DNA of 64,000 bases from Rosettibacter firmus (GCF_036860695.1 NZ_JAYKGJ010000005.1:62001-126000), one strand, 5' to 3'. Shown: positions 19,436 to 29,608, numbered from the stretch's first letter. Notes: generated by a model not told the origin, from the letters alone. A program made the numbers and translations.

Positions 19436-20016
19436 ACACAGATGACACAGATTGGACAGATGACTACAAGATTATTATCAGTGAAAATCGAGTCTCATCA
19501 GTGTCATCAGTGTTCAAAAAATAATTTAATGATTGCACGCAGATAACACAGATTTGGACAGATGACCACAAGATTATCAGTGAGAATCGAGTCTTATCAG
19601 TGTCATCGGTGTTTAAAAAATAATTTAATGATTGCACACAGATGACACAGATTGTACAGATGACCACAAGATTATTATCAGCGAGAATCGAGTCTTATCA
19701 GTGTCATCAGTGTTCAAAAAGTAATTTAATGATTGCACACAGATGACACAGATTGTACAGATGACCACAAGATTATTATCAGCGAGAATCGAGTCTTATC
19801 AGTGTCATCAGTGTTCAAAAAATAATTTAATGATTGCACGCAGATAACACAGATTGGACAGATGACCACAGATGAAAAATCAGTGAGAATCGAGTCTCAT
19901 CAGTGTCATCAGTGTTCAAAAATAATTTAATGATTGCACACAGATGACACAGATTAGACAGATGACCACAGGATTATCAGTGAGAATCGAGTCTCATCAG
20001 TGTCATCAGTGTTCAA
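19436..20016. repeat. Six tandem ~100-bp units, each an imperfect inverted repeat
   Basis: Units start at 19436, 19537, 19636, 19737, 19838 and 19938, with lengths 101, 99, 101, 101, 100 and a ~79-bp last unit without the tail. Each begins with ACACAGATGACACAGAT and has a downstream arm ATCAGTGTCATCAGTGT; the arms are complementary at 15 of 17 positions. The centre holds GAGAATCGAGTCTC, itself a near-palindrome (12 of 14). Units are joined by CAAAAAATAATTTAATGATTGC. Divergence between units is a few percent. The array fills the whole gap between dut and dnaE. No protein is credible here. Confidence 0.95.
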
Positions 20017-20066
20017 TCAATTTTTTATATTTTTTCATTCAAAGTGGAAAAAAGAGTTAAACAAAA

Positions 20067-23000
20067 ATGTCAGATTTTATTCATTTACATAATCATTCTC
20101 ACTATAGTTTACAGGATGCAGCATGCACGGTTGAAGATTTAGTTTTAGCTGCTAAAAAAAATGATATGCATGCTGTTGCTCTAACTGATCATGGTGTAAT
20201 GTTTGGTGTGTTACAATTTTATAAAAAAGCTAAAGCTGAAGGTATTAAACCAATAATTGGAATGGAAGCTTATGTAGACTTTGAGAAAAGTAGATTTGAT
20301 AAAGTTACTGATACAGAAAATGGAAAACGTAAATCGAAACATTATAGTCATCTTCTTCTACTTGCAAAAAATGAAATTGGATATAAAAATTTAATGAAGA
20401 TCTCGACTATTGGGCACACAGAAGGTTTTTATTATAAGCCCAGAATTGATCTTGAAGTATTAACGAAATATAAAGAAGGTTTAATCTGTACTTCAGCATG
20501 TCCTGCAGGACCAATTTCAACTTATTTAATTAATGATAATTGGGCAAAGGCAAAAGAAATAGCGATTAGTTTAAAAGAATTATTTGGTGATGATTTTTAT
20601 CTTGAAATTCAGGACCATGGAATGGATATAGAAAAACCAATTTTAGCAGGAATGCCAAAACTTGCAAAAGAACTTAATATTAAACTTGTTGCAACCAATG
20701 ATATTCATTATATAGAAAAAGATCATTCAATTGCTCATAATATTCTGTTATTGCTTGGCGATAAATCTGGAACTGCTGATTATCATGAACTGAGATATGG
20801 AACTGATCAGATTTATTTTAAATCTGCAGAAGAGATGAAAAAAATTTTCAAGAATTATAAAGGAGCAATTGAAAACACATTAGAAATAGAAGAGAAAATT
20901 AATTTAACACTCGATCTTAAAGGTCATCATTTCCCTATCTTTCCATTACCAGATAATACTAAATCACTTGAAGAATACCTGATTCAATTAACATATGAAA
21001 GATTGGAAAAGCGATTCAAAAAAATTACACCTGAAATTGAAGAGCGTTTAAAATATGAATTAGATGTAATTAATAAGATGGGATATGCTGGCTACTTTCT
21101 CATAGTTCAGGATTTTATCAATGCATCAAAGAAAAAAGGAATTCCTGTTGGACCAGGAAGAGGGAGTGCTGCAGGAAGTTTAGTGGCTTATGTTCTCGGG
21201 ATTACAAATGTAAATCCACTCGAATACAATCTTTTGTTCGAAAGATTTTTAAATCCTGCTAGAAAATCGATGCCAGATATTGATGTTGACTTTGCAGATG
21301 ATAAACGAGAAGAAGTTATTAATTATGTTAAAGAAAAATATGGTGAAAATTCTGTTGCACAAATTATTACATTTAATAGATTATCATCCCGTCAGGTAAT
21401 TCGTGATGTAGCTCGTGTTCTGAAGATTCCTATTCCACAGGTCGATAATATTACAAAATGGATACCTTCAAAATTTGGTCGTGTCTATACAATTGATCAG
21501 GCACTCGAAGAAGTTCCAGAGTTGCAATGGGTTAAAAAATCTGAAGATCCGCTTATTAAAGATCTTATAAAGTATGCTCGATTACTGGAAGGTTTAAATC
21601 GAAATGCATCGAAACATGCAGCAGGAGTTGTAATAACACCAGGTGATGTTAGCGATTTTGTCCCGCTTGCTATTTATGGTGATCAGGGAGAAACTGCTAC
21701 TGTTACACAGTTTAATATGAAAGATCTTGAAGAGGTAGGAATTCTTAAAATGGATTTTCTTGGACTGGATACTCTATCAATAATTCGAGATACAATTGAA
21801 CTGGTAAAAGAAACAAGAGGCGAAATAATTGATATAGAAAATATTCCAGTCGATGATCCCAAAACTTATGAGCTTTTTGCTAAAGGACAGACTACAGCAG
21901 TATTTCAGTTTGAATCTGCTCCAATGAAAGAATATTTAAAAAGATTGAAACCTACAAGTATTAAAGATCTTGCTGCAATGAATGCTCTTTATCGTCCTGG
22001 TCCAATGGAATTTATTGATGATTTCATAGCACGCAAGCATGGTAAAAAAGAAATTACATATTTACATCCTGTACTCGAACCAATACTAAAAGAAACATAT
22101 GGAATAATTGTTTATCAGGAACAGGTTATTCAAATTGCTAATAAAGTTGCAGGAATGAGTTTAGCAGAAGCAGATCTTTTAAGAAGAGCAATGGGCAAAA
22201 AAGATCTGAAAGCAATGCAAGAACAAAGAGAAAAATTTATTAAAGGTGCACAACAAAATAATATTGATCCACAAATTGCAGGTGAAATTTTTGATGCTAT
22301 AGATAAATTTGCTAATTATGGATTTAATAAAAGTCATGCTGTTGCTTATAGTATTCTTGCATATCAAACAGCATATCTCAAAGCTCATTATCTCGAAGAA
22401 TTTTTAGCAGCAAATCTTAGTAATAAATATGATAATACAGATAAAGTTACTGTATTACTCGAAGAATGTAGAAAAATGGGCGTAAAAGTAATGCCCCCAG
22501 ATATCAATAATCCAACCGTTAAATTTCAGGTCAAAGATAAAAAAATAATTTTTGGTATGGCAGCAATTAAAAATGTAGGCATTCAGGCTGTTGAAGAGAT
22601 TAAAAGAGCACATAAAGAGTTAGGAAGAGATTTTAAGAGTATATATGACTTTTGTGCAAATGTCGATACACGAATTGTTAACAAACGTGCACTCGAAGGT
22701 TTAGTCTTGGCAGGTGCTCTGGATTCTTGTGGTGGAACAAGAGCACAAAATTTTGCTGCAATTGAAGAAGCACTCGAAATTGGAAGTAAGATAAAGCTTG
22801 CTAAAGAATCTCACGCTAATAGTTTATTTGCAACATATTCAGATGATTTTCAATATGAAGAACCTTCTCTTCCAGAAGTTAGACAGTGGGATACACGAGA
22901 AAGACTCGCTAAGGAAAGAGAAGTTTTAGGATTTTATCTGAGTGATCATCCACTAAGAAAATATGAAATTGAATATAATTCTTTCGCAACTGTTCATCTC

Positions 23001-23522
23001 GGAGAATCTGAAACTTATAAATATGATGAAATGGTGAGAGCCTGCGGTGTTATTACAGATGTTAGTCTTAAAATTGATAAGTCTGGTAAACAAATGGCAT
23101 TTTTTAAACTGGATGATTTTACAGGTTCATGTGAATGTTTGATGTTCTCTAAAATATTTAAAGATTATGGTCATCTTATAACACTTGAATCAACAGTTAT
23201 GGTAAAAGGCAGACTTGAAAGTAGTGGCGATGCAGTTAAACTTCATGTAGAAGAAGCTTATCCTTTGAATGAAACCAGAAATAAATTCACAAAAAGATTG
23301 GGACTGATTTTAGATCCAGCATTACACAATTCAGAATTGGTTGAAGAACTCCAGAAGTTATTGCAGATGTATGAAGGAAATATTCCTGTTTTATTGTGTG
23401 TTAAAGAAAATGGTACAGTAAGAGAATTTACTGTTGATTATCGTGTCAAGCTGGATGATGATTTTATTGAAAGATTGAAAAATCTTCTTGGTTATGAAAA
23501 CATTCTCTTTTTTACAACATAA
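20067..23522 (+). CDS. dnaE: DNA polymerase III subunit alpha
   Basis: Catalytic subunit of the replicative polymerase. It is 1151 residues long, normal for DnaE1. The N-terminal PHP domain begins FIHLHNHSHYSLQDAA and has AVALTDHGVM, with His/Asp metal ligands kept. The polymerase core includes GRGSAAGSLVAY and the catalytic pair in MPDIDVDFADDKRE (two Asp), then NASKHAAGVVI and ALYRPGPMEF. A tandem HhH region follows, and an OB-fold starts near RACGVITDVSLKIDKSGKQ. The start ATG at 20067 lies about 50 bp after the repeat array, so its promoter is either in or just after the repeats. Confidence 0.97.
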   Translation: MSDFIHLHNHSHYSLQDAACTVEDLVLAAKKNDMHAVALTDHGVMFGVLQFYKKAKAEGIKPIIGMEAYVDFEKSRFDKVTDTENGKRKSKHYSHLLLLAKNEIGYKNLMKISTIGHTEGFYYKPRIDLEVLTKYKEGLICTSACPAGPISTYLINDNWAKAKEIAISLKELFGDDFYLEIQDHGMDIEKPILAGMPKLAKELNIKLVATNDIHYIEKDHSIAHNILLLLGDKSGTADYHELRYGTDQIYFKSAEEMKKIFKNYKGAIENTLEIEEKINLTLDLKGHHFPIFPLPDNTKSLEEYLIQLTYERLEKRFKKITPEIEERLKYELDVINKMGYAGYFLIVQDFINASKKKGIPVGPGRGSAAGSLVAYVLGITNVNPLEYNLLFERFLNPARKSMPDIDVDFADDKREEVINYVKEKYGENSVAQIITFNRLSSRQVIRDVARVLKIPIPQVDNITKWIPSKFGRVYTIDQALEEVPELQWVKKSEDPLIKDLIKYARLLEGLNRNASKHAAGVVITPGDVSDFVPLAIYGDQGETATVTQFNMKDLEEVGILKMDFLGLDTLSIIRDTIELVKETRGEIIDIENIPVDDPKTYELFAKGQTTAVFQFESAPMKEYLKRLKPTSIKDLAAMNALYRPGPMEFIDDFIARKHGKKEITYLHPVLEPILKETYGIIVYQEQVIQIANKVAGMSLAEADLLRRAMGKKDLKAMQEQREKFIKGAQQNNIDPQIAGEIFDAIDKFANYGFNKSHAVAYSILAYQTAYLKAHYLEEFLAANLSNKYDNTDKVTVLLEECRKMGVKVMPPDINNPTVKFQVKDKKIIFGMAAIKNVGIQAVEEIKRAHKELGRDFKSIYDFCANVDTRIVNKRALEGLVLAGALDSCGGTRAQNFAAIEEALEIGSKIKLAKESHANSLFATYSDDFQYEEPSLPEVRQWDTRERLAKEREVLGFYLSDHPLRKYEIEYNSFATVHLGESETYKYDEMVRACGVITDVSLKIDKSGKQMAFFKLDDFTGSCECLMFSKIFKDYGHLITLESTVMVKGRLESSGDAVKLHVEEAYPLNETRNKFTKRLGLILDPALHNSELVEELQKLLQMYEGNIPVLLCVKENGTVREFTVDYRVKLDDDFIERLKNLLGYENILFFTT

Positions 23523-23805
23523 GCATTTGTATAATTTGATGTATTATTGAATTTTATGATAAGTAGTTTTTGATGACTTTTGTTAATAATAATCAGAAAA
23601 AATATTTTAATAATTTGTTGTGTAGAAAAATTATTAAGCAGATTTATGTGCTTATAGCAAATTTAGTGATGAAATAATTATAAGAACATCGATGGTTATA
23701 AGATGTAAAAGAATTTAAAAATCCAATTCAATCTAATCTAACCGTTTGATTTGTTTTTTCTATTTCTTAAGTTTGCACCACACTTAATTAAAAAGGGGAA
23801 TATTA
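23523..23805. other. Intergenic region with no recognised element
   Basis: 283 bp of AT-rich sequence between dnaE and the SDR gene. I see no convincing ORF, tRNA or hairpin terminator. A good ribosome site (AAGGGGAAT) precedes the next gene. A promoter for the SDR gene probably lies here but no clear -35/-10 pair stands out. Confidence 0.5.
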
Positions 23806-24633
23806 ATGGAAAAAAAATGGGCATTAATTTTAGGAGCTTCAAGCGGTTTTGGAGGAGCATCAGCAATTGAACTTTCAAAACATGGTTATAGCATTTTTGG
23901 AGTTCATCTTGACCGTCAAGCTACCATGCCTCAGGTTAATCAAATTATAAAAAAAATCGAAAAAAATGGTCAGCAAGCAATTTATTTCAATATAAATGCT
24001 GCAGATCAAATTAAAATAAATGATACACTTGATGAAATAAAAGAAAGATTTGCTGCAGCCAAAGATAATTCAAAAGTAAATGTACTTATTCATTCTTTAG
24101 CGTTTGGTACATTAAAACCATTCATATCAAAAAATCCAGAAGAATGTGTTACTCCAGCACAAATGACGATGACACTTGATGTGATGGCACATTCGTTAGT
24201 TTATTGGACACAGGGCTTATTTTTTAGAAATTTACTTGCAGAAGGTGGAAGAATATTTGCACTCACAAGTGCAGGTTCTCATACAGTAATTCCTAATTAT
24301 GGTGCAGTTTCTGCAGCTAAAGCAGCACTCGAAGCTCATATAAGACAATTAGCAGTAGAACTTGGTCCAATGCGAGTTACATGTAATGCTATAATGGCTG
24401 GAGTTACAGATACACCTGCAGGCAGAAAAATTCCAATGTTTGATAAGATGTTACATGCAGCACAATTCAAAAATCCACAGGGAAGACTAACAACTCCAGA
24501 AGATATCGCAAAAGCTATTGTGGCTCTTTGCGACGAAAAGTGTGACTGGATATCTGGAAATGTTATTGGAGTGGATGGAGGCGAATACATTGTTAATTTT
24601 ATAGGAGAGAAAGCTCACCTCGCATTCAAATAA
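23806..24633 (+). CDS. Enoyl-ACP reductase-like SDR (FabI/FabL type)
   Basis: Probably reduces enoyl-ACP in the last step of fatty-acid elongation. It is 275 residues long. The Rossmann motif ILGASSGFGGASA lies near residue 8. The active site reads SAGSHTVIPNYGAVSAAKAALEA, i.e. Tyr-X6-Lys, the spacing of FabI/FabL enoyl reductases rather than the Tyr-X3-Lys of ketoreductases. The end has SGNVIGVDGG. The downstream acyl-CoA dehydrogenase, 15 bp away, suggests a lipid operon. A general SDR with another substrate is possible. Confidence 0.75.
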   Translation: MEKKWALILGASSGFGGASAIELSKHGYSIFGVHLDRQATMPQVNQIIKKIEKNGQQAIYFNINAADQIKINDTLDEIKERFAAAKDNSKVNVLIHSLAFGTLKPFISKNPEECVTPAQMTMTLDVMAHSLVYWTQGLFFRNLLAEGGRIFALTSAGSHTVIPNYGAVSAAKAALEAHIRQLAVELGPMRVTCNAIMAGVTDTPAGRKIPMFDKMLHAAQFKNPQGRLTTPEDIAKAIVALCDEKCDWISGNVIGVDGGEYIVNFIGEKAHLAFK

Positions 24634-24648
24634 ATCGGGAATAAATTA

Positions 24649-25794
24649 ATGCATGAATTTACCTTTACTGAAGAACAAAAAATGTTACGCGAAACAGTTC
24701 GCGATTTTGTCAACAATGAAATTAAACCTATCGCATCTAAAATTGATGCCGAAGAAAAAATTCCAGATGATTTAATTAAAAAATTAGCAGAACTTGGATT
24801 TCTTGGAGTTGCTTTTCCAGAAGAATATGGTGGTGGTGGTTTCGGTGAAATTGGTTATTGTATAATGCAGGAAGAAATTGCAAGAGGATGTTTATCAACT
24901 GCAACTTTCATAGGTGCACATCAATCAATCGGTGCTAATGCAATTTATATTGGAGGTAATGAAGAACAAAAAAAGAAATATCTGACACCCCTTGCTAAAG
25001 GAGAAAAAATTGGAGCTTTCTGCTTAACAGAAGCACAAGCAGGCTCAGATTCATTTAATGTTAAAACCAGAGCAGAACTTGATGGTGATTATTGGGTAAT
25101 TAATGGCGAAAAATTATGGATAACTAATGGTGGAATTGCAGATATCCTTACAGTCTTTGCAAGAACTTCTAAAGGAATAAGTGCTTTTATTGTAGAATCA
25201 AATACACCTGGTTTTCATGCCGGACCTCCAGAAAAGAAAATGGGTATTAAAGGAAGTACTACTAATGCATTGACATTTGAAAATGTTCGAGTTCCAAAAG
25301 AAAATTTACTTGGAAAAGAAGGACGGGGTTTTTTACTCGCAATGAAAACTCTTGATGCAGGTAGGTTAGGTCTTGGTGCTGCCTGTCTTGGAGCTTCTAA
25401 AGAACTTTTAGAGCTTTCAACACGTTATGCTAAACAAAGAAAACAATTTGATCAAACTATATCAAGTTTTCAGGCAATTCAATTTATGCTTGCAGAAATG
25501 GCAACGATGATTTATACTATGGAATCAATTGTTTATAGAACTGCTGTTGATTATGATCTGGGTAAAGATATTTCATATCAATCTGCTATTGTAAAATTAT
25601 ATTGTTCAGAAGCACTTGATAAAATTGTAGATTATGCAGTTCAAATACACGGTGGAATGGGTTATTCACGAGAATTACCAATTGAAAGATTTTATCGCGA
25701 TTCGAGAATTAATAGAATATTTGAAGGTACAAACGAAATTCAAAAAGGTATCATTGCTAGAGAAGTGATAAAAAAGAATGGTGTATTGATTTAA
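24649..25794 (+). CDS. Acyl-CoA dehydrogenase
   Basis: FAD flavoprotein oxidising acyl-CoA to trans-2-enoyl-CoA, passing electrons to ETF. It is 381 residues long, typical of short-chain/butyryl-CoA dehydrogenases. Seen in order: FTEEQKMLRETVRDFV, FCLTEAQAGSDS with the FAD/substrate loop, KLWITNGGIAD, the C-terminal ARQRKQFDQ-like segment (YAKQRKQFDQTIS), QIHGGMGYSRELPIERFYRD, and RIFEGTNEIQK, which includes the catalytic Glu of the short-chain class. The operon with the SDR suggests fatty-acid turnover. Confidence 0.93.
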   Translation: MHEFTFTEEQKMLRETVRDFVNNEIKPIASKIDAEEKIPDDLIKKLAELGFLGVAFPEEYGGGGFGEIGYCIMQEEIARGCLSTATFIGAHQSIGANAIYIGGNEEQKKKYLTPLAKGEKIGAFCLTEAQAGSDSFNVKTRAELDGDYWVINGEKLWITNGGIADILTVFARTSKGISAFIVESNTPGFHAGPPEKKMGIKGSTTNALTFENVRVPKENLLGKEGRGFLLAMKTLDAGRLGLGAACLGASKELLELSTRYAKQRKQFDQTISSFQAIQFMLAEMATMIYTMESIVYRTAVDYDLGKDISYQSAIVKLYCSEALDKIVDYAVQIHGGMGYSRELPIERFYRDSRINRIFEGTNEIQKGIIAREVIKKNGVLI

Positions 25795-25888
25795 TACTTT
25801 ATTTAAGTAAAATAATTTGTCATTTTAGAAATTTTATGAAATAATTTATTAAATTAATTTGTAAATTAGATAGGAGATAAGAATAGAT

Positions 25889-26209
25889 ATGAAGCCATTT
25901 ACGTTTACTGATAGCAATTTTGATACAGAAGCACTTCAATCAGATATTCCAGTTATTGTAGATTTTTGGGCTGCATGGTGTGGACCATGTAGAATGATTG
26001 CACCGATTATAGAAGACCTATCAGAAGAATATGAAGGAAAAATAAAAGTAGGGAAACTTGATGTTGATGAAAATCAGCAGACAGCCATTCGGTATGGAGT
26101 AAGAAGTATTCCCACAGTTTTATTTATTAAAAATGGAGAAGTAAAAGATACTATAATTGGAGCTGTTCCTAAAAGTGTATTTATAGAAAAAATTCAAAAA
26201 CTGTTGTAA
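25889..26209 (+). CDS. trxA: Thioredoxin
   Basis: Cytoplasmic disulfide reductase of 106 residues. The active site is WAAWCGPCRMIAP (Cys-Gly-Pro-Cys), the cis-Pro loop is RSIPTVLFIKNG, and there is no signal peptide. The ribosome site TAGGAGATAAG precedes the ATG at 25889. The 94-bp gap upstream suggests its own promoter. Confidence 0.96.
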   Translation: MKPFTFTDSNFDTEALQSDIPVIVDFWAAWCGPCRMIAPIIEDLSEEYEGKIKVGKLDVDENQQTAIRYGVRSIPTVLFIKNGEVKDTIIGAVPKSVFIEKIQKLL

Positions 26210-26255
26210 TATCTTTTATCAAAAAAGAATTTGAGTGTTTTTTTCTTTTTTCTAC

Positions 26256-26284
26256 TTGACAAAGCGAATTAGTGATATTATTTT
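26256..26284 (+). promoter_or_regulatory. Candidate sigma-70-type promoter upstream of the TonB receptor operon
   Basis: TTGACA at 26256-26261, a 17-bp spacer and TATTTT at 26279-26284 (an overlapping TATTAT lies at 26276-26281). The position fits transcription of the 26505-33966 operon with a leader of nearly 290 nt. Confidence 0.45.
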
Positions 26285-26504
26285 TTTATTGAAAATGAAA
26301 AGATTTTGAATAATGTTAATAAACATAAAAATTATAATGTTATATTTTCTGAAGCTAACAAATAGAGAGATTGAGTGGCTGTATGAAGGGCATTTATGTT
26401 AAAGAATTATTTTTTTATTCTATGTTTATCCCAACAACAGAATTTAATAATAATTCAAAAAAAAATAATTAATTACAATATCTCACAAAGATAGGAGGTA
26501 ATTA

Positions 26505-26567
26505 TTGTACTTTATTTACAATTTTTTTCCTTTCATTAACCCTTTCTTAATTAAAATAACAAGCTAA
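26505..26567 (+). CDS. Possible 20-residue leader peptide
   Basis: A TTG-initiated ORF of 20 codons preceded by a near-perfect Shine-Dalgarno (AGGAGGT, six bases upstream). The product, MYFIYNFFPFINPFLIKITS, is rich in Phe, Ile and Tyr. Its TAA stop directly abuts GGAGTAAAGT, the ribosome site of the TonB receptor gene, so its translation could couple to or regulate that gene. It may also be chance in AT-rich DNA. Confidence 0.35.
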   Translation: MYFIYNFFPFINPFLIKITS

Positions 26568-26577
26568 GGAGTAAAGT

Positions 26578-29577
26578 ATGCATCGAAGAATTTTTTACTT
26601 TTTGCTATTACTTGCTCTTTTTCCTGCATTGTTAACAGCAGGAACAAAGGGTAGAATCAAAGGTAAAGTAGTAGATTTGCAGACAGGCGAACCATTGATT
26701 GGTGCCAACGTTATTGTTATGGGTACCACAACTGGTGCAGCCACTGACGCAAATGGAGAATATGTACTACAAAACCTTGACCCGGGTGTTTATACTGTTA
26801 GAGCATCATACCTGGGATATCAATCAATAACTATTTCAAATGTGCGTGTAAATGCAGACCTCACAACTTCATTAGATTTTCAGTTACCAAGTGAGGAAAT
26901 ACAGGTTGGCACTGTAGAAATTGTAGCACAGAAACCACTTATACAAAAAGATAATACAAACGCAGTAAGAATTACAACAAGTGAAGATATACAGGCATTG
27001 CCTGTTCGTGGAGTAAATAATATAATAAGTTTAACAGCTGGTGTTACACTTCAAAATGGAAATATATATATCCGTGGTGGTAGAAATGATGAAGTCGGAT
27101 ATTATCTTGAAGGTGTATCAATTAAAAATCCAATTACAGGAAATCGTGGTGTAACAATTTCACAGGATGCTCTTGAAGAAATTCAAGTTCAAGCAGGTGG
27201 TTATACTGCAGAATTTGGTGGTGCCAATGCTGGTATTATTCGTCAATCATTTAAATCTGGTGGCACTCAACTTAAAGCTAGTTATGAATATATTACTGAT
27301 AATATAACATTCAAAAGCAAAGATAATGCTTTTGATGGTAAAAAACGTCTTGGTGCATACTGGTGGGGATATCACGAAGAAAGTGGAGTATTAAGTGGTC
27401 CTCTATTTGATAATAGAGTTAAGTTTTTTGCTAATATTAATTATGTATATCAGCGAGATCCCGAACCCCAGCCATATCCAGGAATGAATTTAGGAATTTT
27501 AACAGATAATATATCAGGTGATACAATTAATTTCGTTTATCCAGCTGGACCTCGAAAAGGGGTACAGGAACAATATTATACTTATACAGGAACATTGAAT
27601 TTTGATTTAAAACCAGTTTTAATAAGATTAGCTGGTACATATACAACATATAATAGTGATGTTTGGGCAGATAATCCTATTAGAAATATTCTTCAAACTC
27701 GTCGTGGTAGAAATGAACAAGCAAATGGAGCATTAAATCTTAAAGTAACACACGTATTAAGTGGCTCAATGTTTTATGAATTATCAGCTGGATATTTCTT
27801 CTCAAATAGCGAAACTTATACTCCTGGCTTGGGTTCTAATTACTGGGCATACGGAGATAGCGTAGCTAATGCAGAAGTTGGATGGACTATTCCAAGAACT
27901 GCAGCTGATATTGCAAATGGGGTTTATGGAAGATATGTTAGCCCAACACAAGCAAGTATCATGGGCTTCTATTTTAATAGAGATGGATCAATACCAACAG
28001 GATATGGAAAAAATAAAAGAGAAGGGATTTCACTTAATGGTGCTTTATCATTTTTGTTAGGTAAACATCATTCTTTCAAAGTTGGTGGTGAATATCAACA
28101 ATATGTATTGAGAAATTGGGGTTTACGTAGTCAGGTTAGTTTAGCTGCGTCACTTAATAACTGGTTGGTAGCTCATCCAAATGCTACAGAGGATGAAATC
28201 ACAGCAGCAAAGCGTCAGTTCATTTTAACCAGAGGTGTCAATAACTATGGTTATGATGTTTTTGGTAATGAAACAGATGAAGGATTCTTTGATGCTCCAC
28301 ATAAACCAGTTTTTGCTGCTGCATACATCCAGGATAAAATTGAGTATGAAGATTTAGTAATAAACGCAGGCTTAAGATTTGATTATATTGATATTGATAA
28401 TCTTACATTTGTAGATCCAAGTCAACCAGATTTAGCAATCAATCCTCAAACTGGAGAATTGTACGAAGCTGGTTGGAAGAAGGTACCAACATTTAGTGCA
28501 GTAAGTCCTCGTTTAGGATTTTCATTTCCTGTTACAGATAAAACAGTATTCCATGCTCAGTTTGGTAAATTTGTACAACAACCAGCACTTAATACTGCTT
28601 ATTTAGGTTACTATGAATTAGCTTGGGAAATTAAAGGTGGCTTTTTTATTTCAAGACCAGCTGGTTCTAATATTAGACCAACAAGAACAACTCAATATGA
28701 ATTAGGATTTACTCAACAATTAACAGATTTTATGTCATTGGATATTACTGGTTACTATAAAGATATAAAGGATCAGGTTCAATTTGTAAATCAACCAGTT
28801 GTTAGAACATCTGCATTCCAGAATTATAATATTTTAGCAAATGGTGATTATGCTACTACAAAAGGAGTAGAAATAACTCTTAATATGAGAAGATATCAGA
28901 GATTAGCAGTTAATGCTACACTTTCATTCCAGGATGCCAGAGGTACAGGTTCGAATCCATATTCAAATAGTGGTGTTGTTGGTGCTCCACTTGATGGTGT
29001 TACAATATTTGTTCCTAAATATATTTCACCACTTCAATTCAATCAAGCAATTAAAGGAAATGTTAATATAGATTATCGTTTTGGACCTAAAGATGGACCT
29101 TCTTTACTGCAAAATTTTGGTATATCCTTGCTTGCAATGTTTAATAGTGGACATCCATACACAAGAGGATTTGGTGCACTGAATGCGGAATCAGATGCTC
29201 GTTTCCGTCAACCACTTGAAGCTTTGAATGCATCAACTACTCCTGGTGAATTTCAGGTTGATTTACGTGTAGATAAAACATTTAGATTATTTGATAGACT
29301 TTCTCTCAATGTTTATGTATATGTAATCAACCTGTTTGATAGAAAGAATGTAAGAAATGTATTCTTGAGAACAGGTTCGGCTGACGATGATGGTGTCATT
29401 TATAATCCAGAATTAGCACAACAGTTACTTTCCACCTATGGTGATCAATATATAAATCTCTATAAAGCAATCAATATTGATTACCAGCAAGGATACGGTG
29501 GTGTTCCTGGTGCAACAACTAACTTATTATATGGACCACCTCGTCAGATTCGACTTGGTATCAGATTAGAATACTAA
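26578..29577 (+). CDS. TonB-dependent outer-membrane receptor with carboxypeptidase-regulatory-like N-domain
   Basis: 999 residues: signal peptide (1-21), then a CarboxypepD_reg-like beta-sandwich (RIKGKVVDLQTGEPLIGANV, about 25-105), a plug domain (LPVRGVNNIISLTAGV, IYIRGGRNDEVGYYLEGVS, about 130-230), and a long 22-strand type barrel ending PPRQIRLGIRLEY with the terminal aromatic residue. This is the layout of SusC-like and Ignavibacteria/Bacteroidetes receptors. The substrate is unknown. It is followed at 31 bp by a T9SS cargo-like protein and then a PorV-like protein, so the three may form one surface system. Confidence 0.9.
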   Translation: MHRRIFYFLLLLALFPALLTAGTKGRIKGKVVDLQTGEPLIGANVIVMGTTTGAATDANGEYVLQNLDPGVYTVRASYLGYQSITISNVRVNADLTTSLDFQLPSEEIQVGTVEIVAQKPLIQKDNTNAVRITTSEDIQALPVRGVNNIISLTAGVTLQNGNIYIRGGRNDEVGYYLEGVSIKNPITGNRGVTISQDALEEIQVQAGGYTAEFGGANAGIIRQSFKSGGTQLKASYEYITDNITFKSKDNAFDGKKRLGAYWWGYHEESGVLSGPLFDNRVKFFANINYVYQRDPEPQPYPGMNLGILTDNISGDTINFVYPAGPRKGVQEQYYTYTGTLNFDLKPVLIRLAGTYTTYNSDVWADNPIRNILQTRRGRNEQANGALNLKVTHVLSGSMFYELSAGYFFSNSETYTPGLGSNYWAYGDSVANAEVGWTIPRTAADIANGVYGRYVSPTQASIMGFYFNRDGSIPTGYGKNKREGISLNGALSFLLGKHHSFKVGGEYQQYVLRNWGLRSQVSLAASLNNWLVAHPNATEDEITAAKRQFILTRGVNNYGYDVFGNETDEGFFDAPHKPVFAAAYIQDKIEYEDLVINAGLRFDYIDIDNLTFVDPSQPDLAINPQTGELYEAGWKKVPTFSAVSPRLGFSFPVTDKTVFHAQFGKFVQQPALNTAYLGYYELAWEIKGGFFISRPAGSNIRPTRTTQYELGFTQQLTDFMSLDITGYYKDIKDQVQFVNQPVVRTSAFQNYNILANGDYATTKGVEITLNMRRYQRLAVNATLSFQDARGTGSNPYSNSGVVGAPLDGVTIFVPKYISPLQFNQAIKGNVNIDYRFGPKDGPSLLQNFGISLLAMFNSGHPYTRGFGALNAESDARFRQPLEALNASTTPGEFQVDLRVDKTFRLFDRLSLNVYVYVINLFDRKNVRNVFLRTGSADDDGVIYNPELAQQLLSTYGDQYINLYKAINIDYQQGYGGVPGATTNLLYGPPRQIRLGIRLEY

Positions 29578-29608
29578 TTTAGTTTTGAAAAAATAACAGG
29601 AGTAAAAA

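Larger units (their letters stand above)
26210..26577. other. Long leader/intergenic region before the TonB receptor gene
   Basis: 368 bp without a full gene. It holds a good promoter candidate (26256-26284) about 290 bp upstream of the receptor start, and a short ORF with a perfect ribosome site (26505-26567), both listed separately. The long 5' leader suggests post-transcriptional control. Confidence 0.5.

Noticed and set aside
19464-19667. Minus-strand ORF of 67 residues with repeated ICVICVQSLNYFLNTDDTD
   Set aside because: It is a translation of two units of the tandem repeat; its internal repetition comes from the DNA repeat and there is no ribosome site.
19436-20016. CRISPR-like array
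   Set aside because: Units of ~100 bp follow each other without unique spacers, and there are no cas genes in the window.
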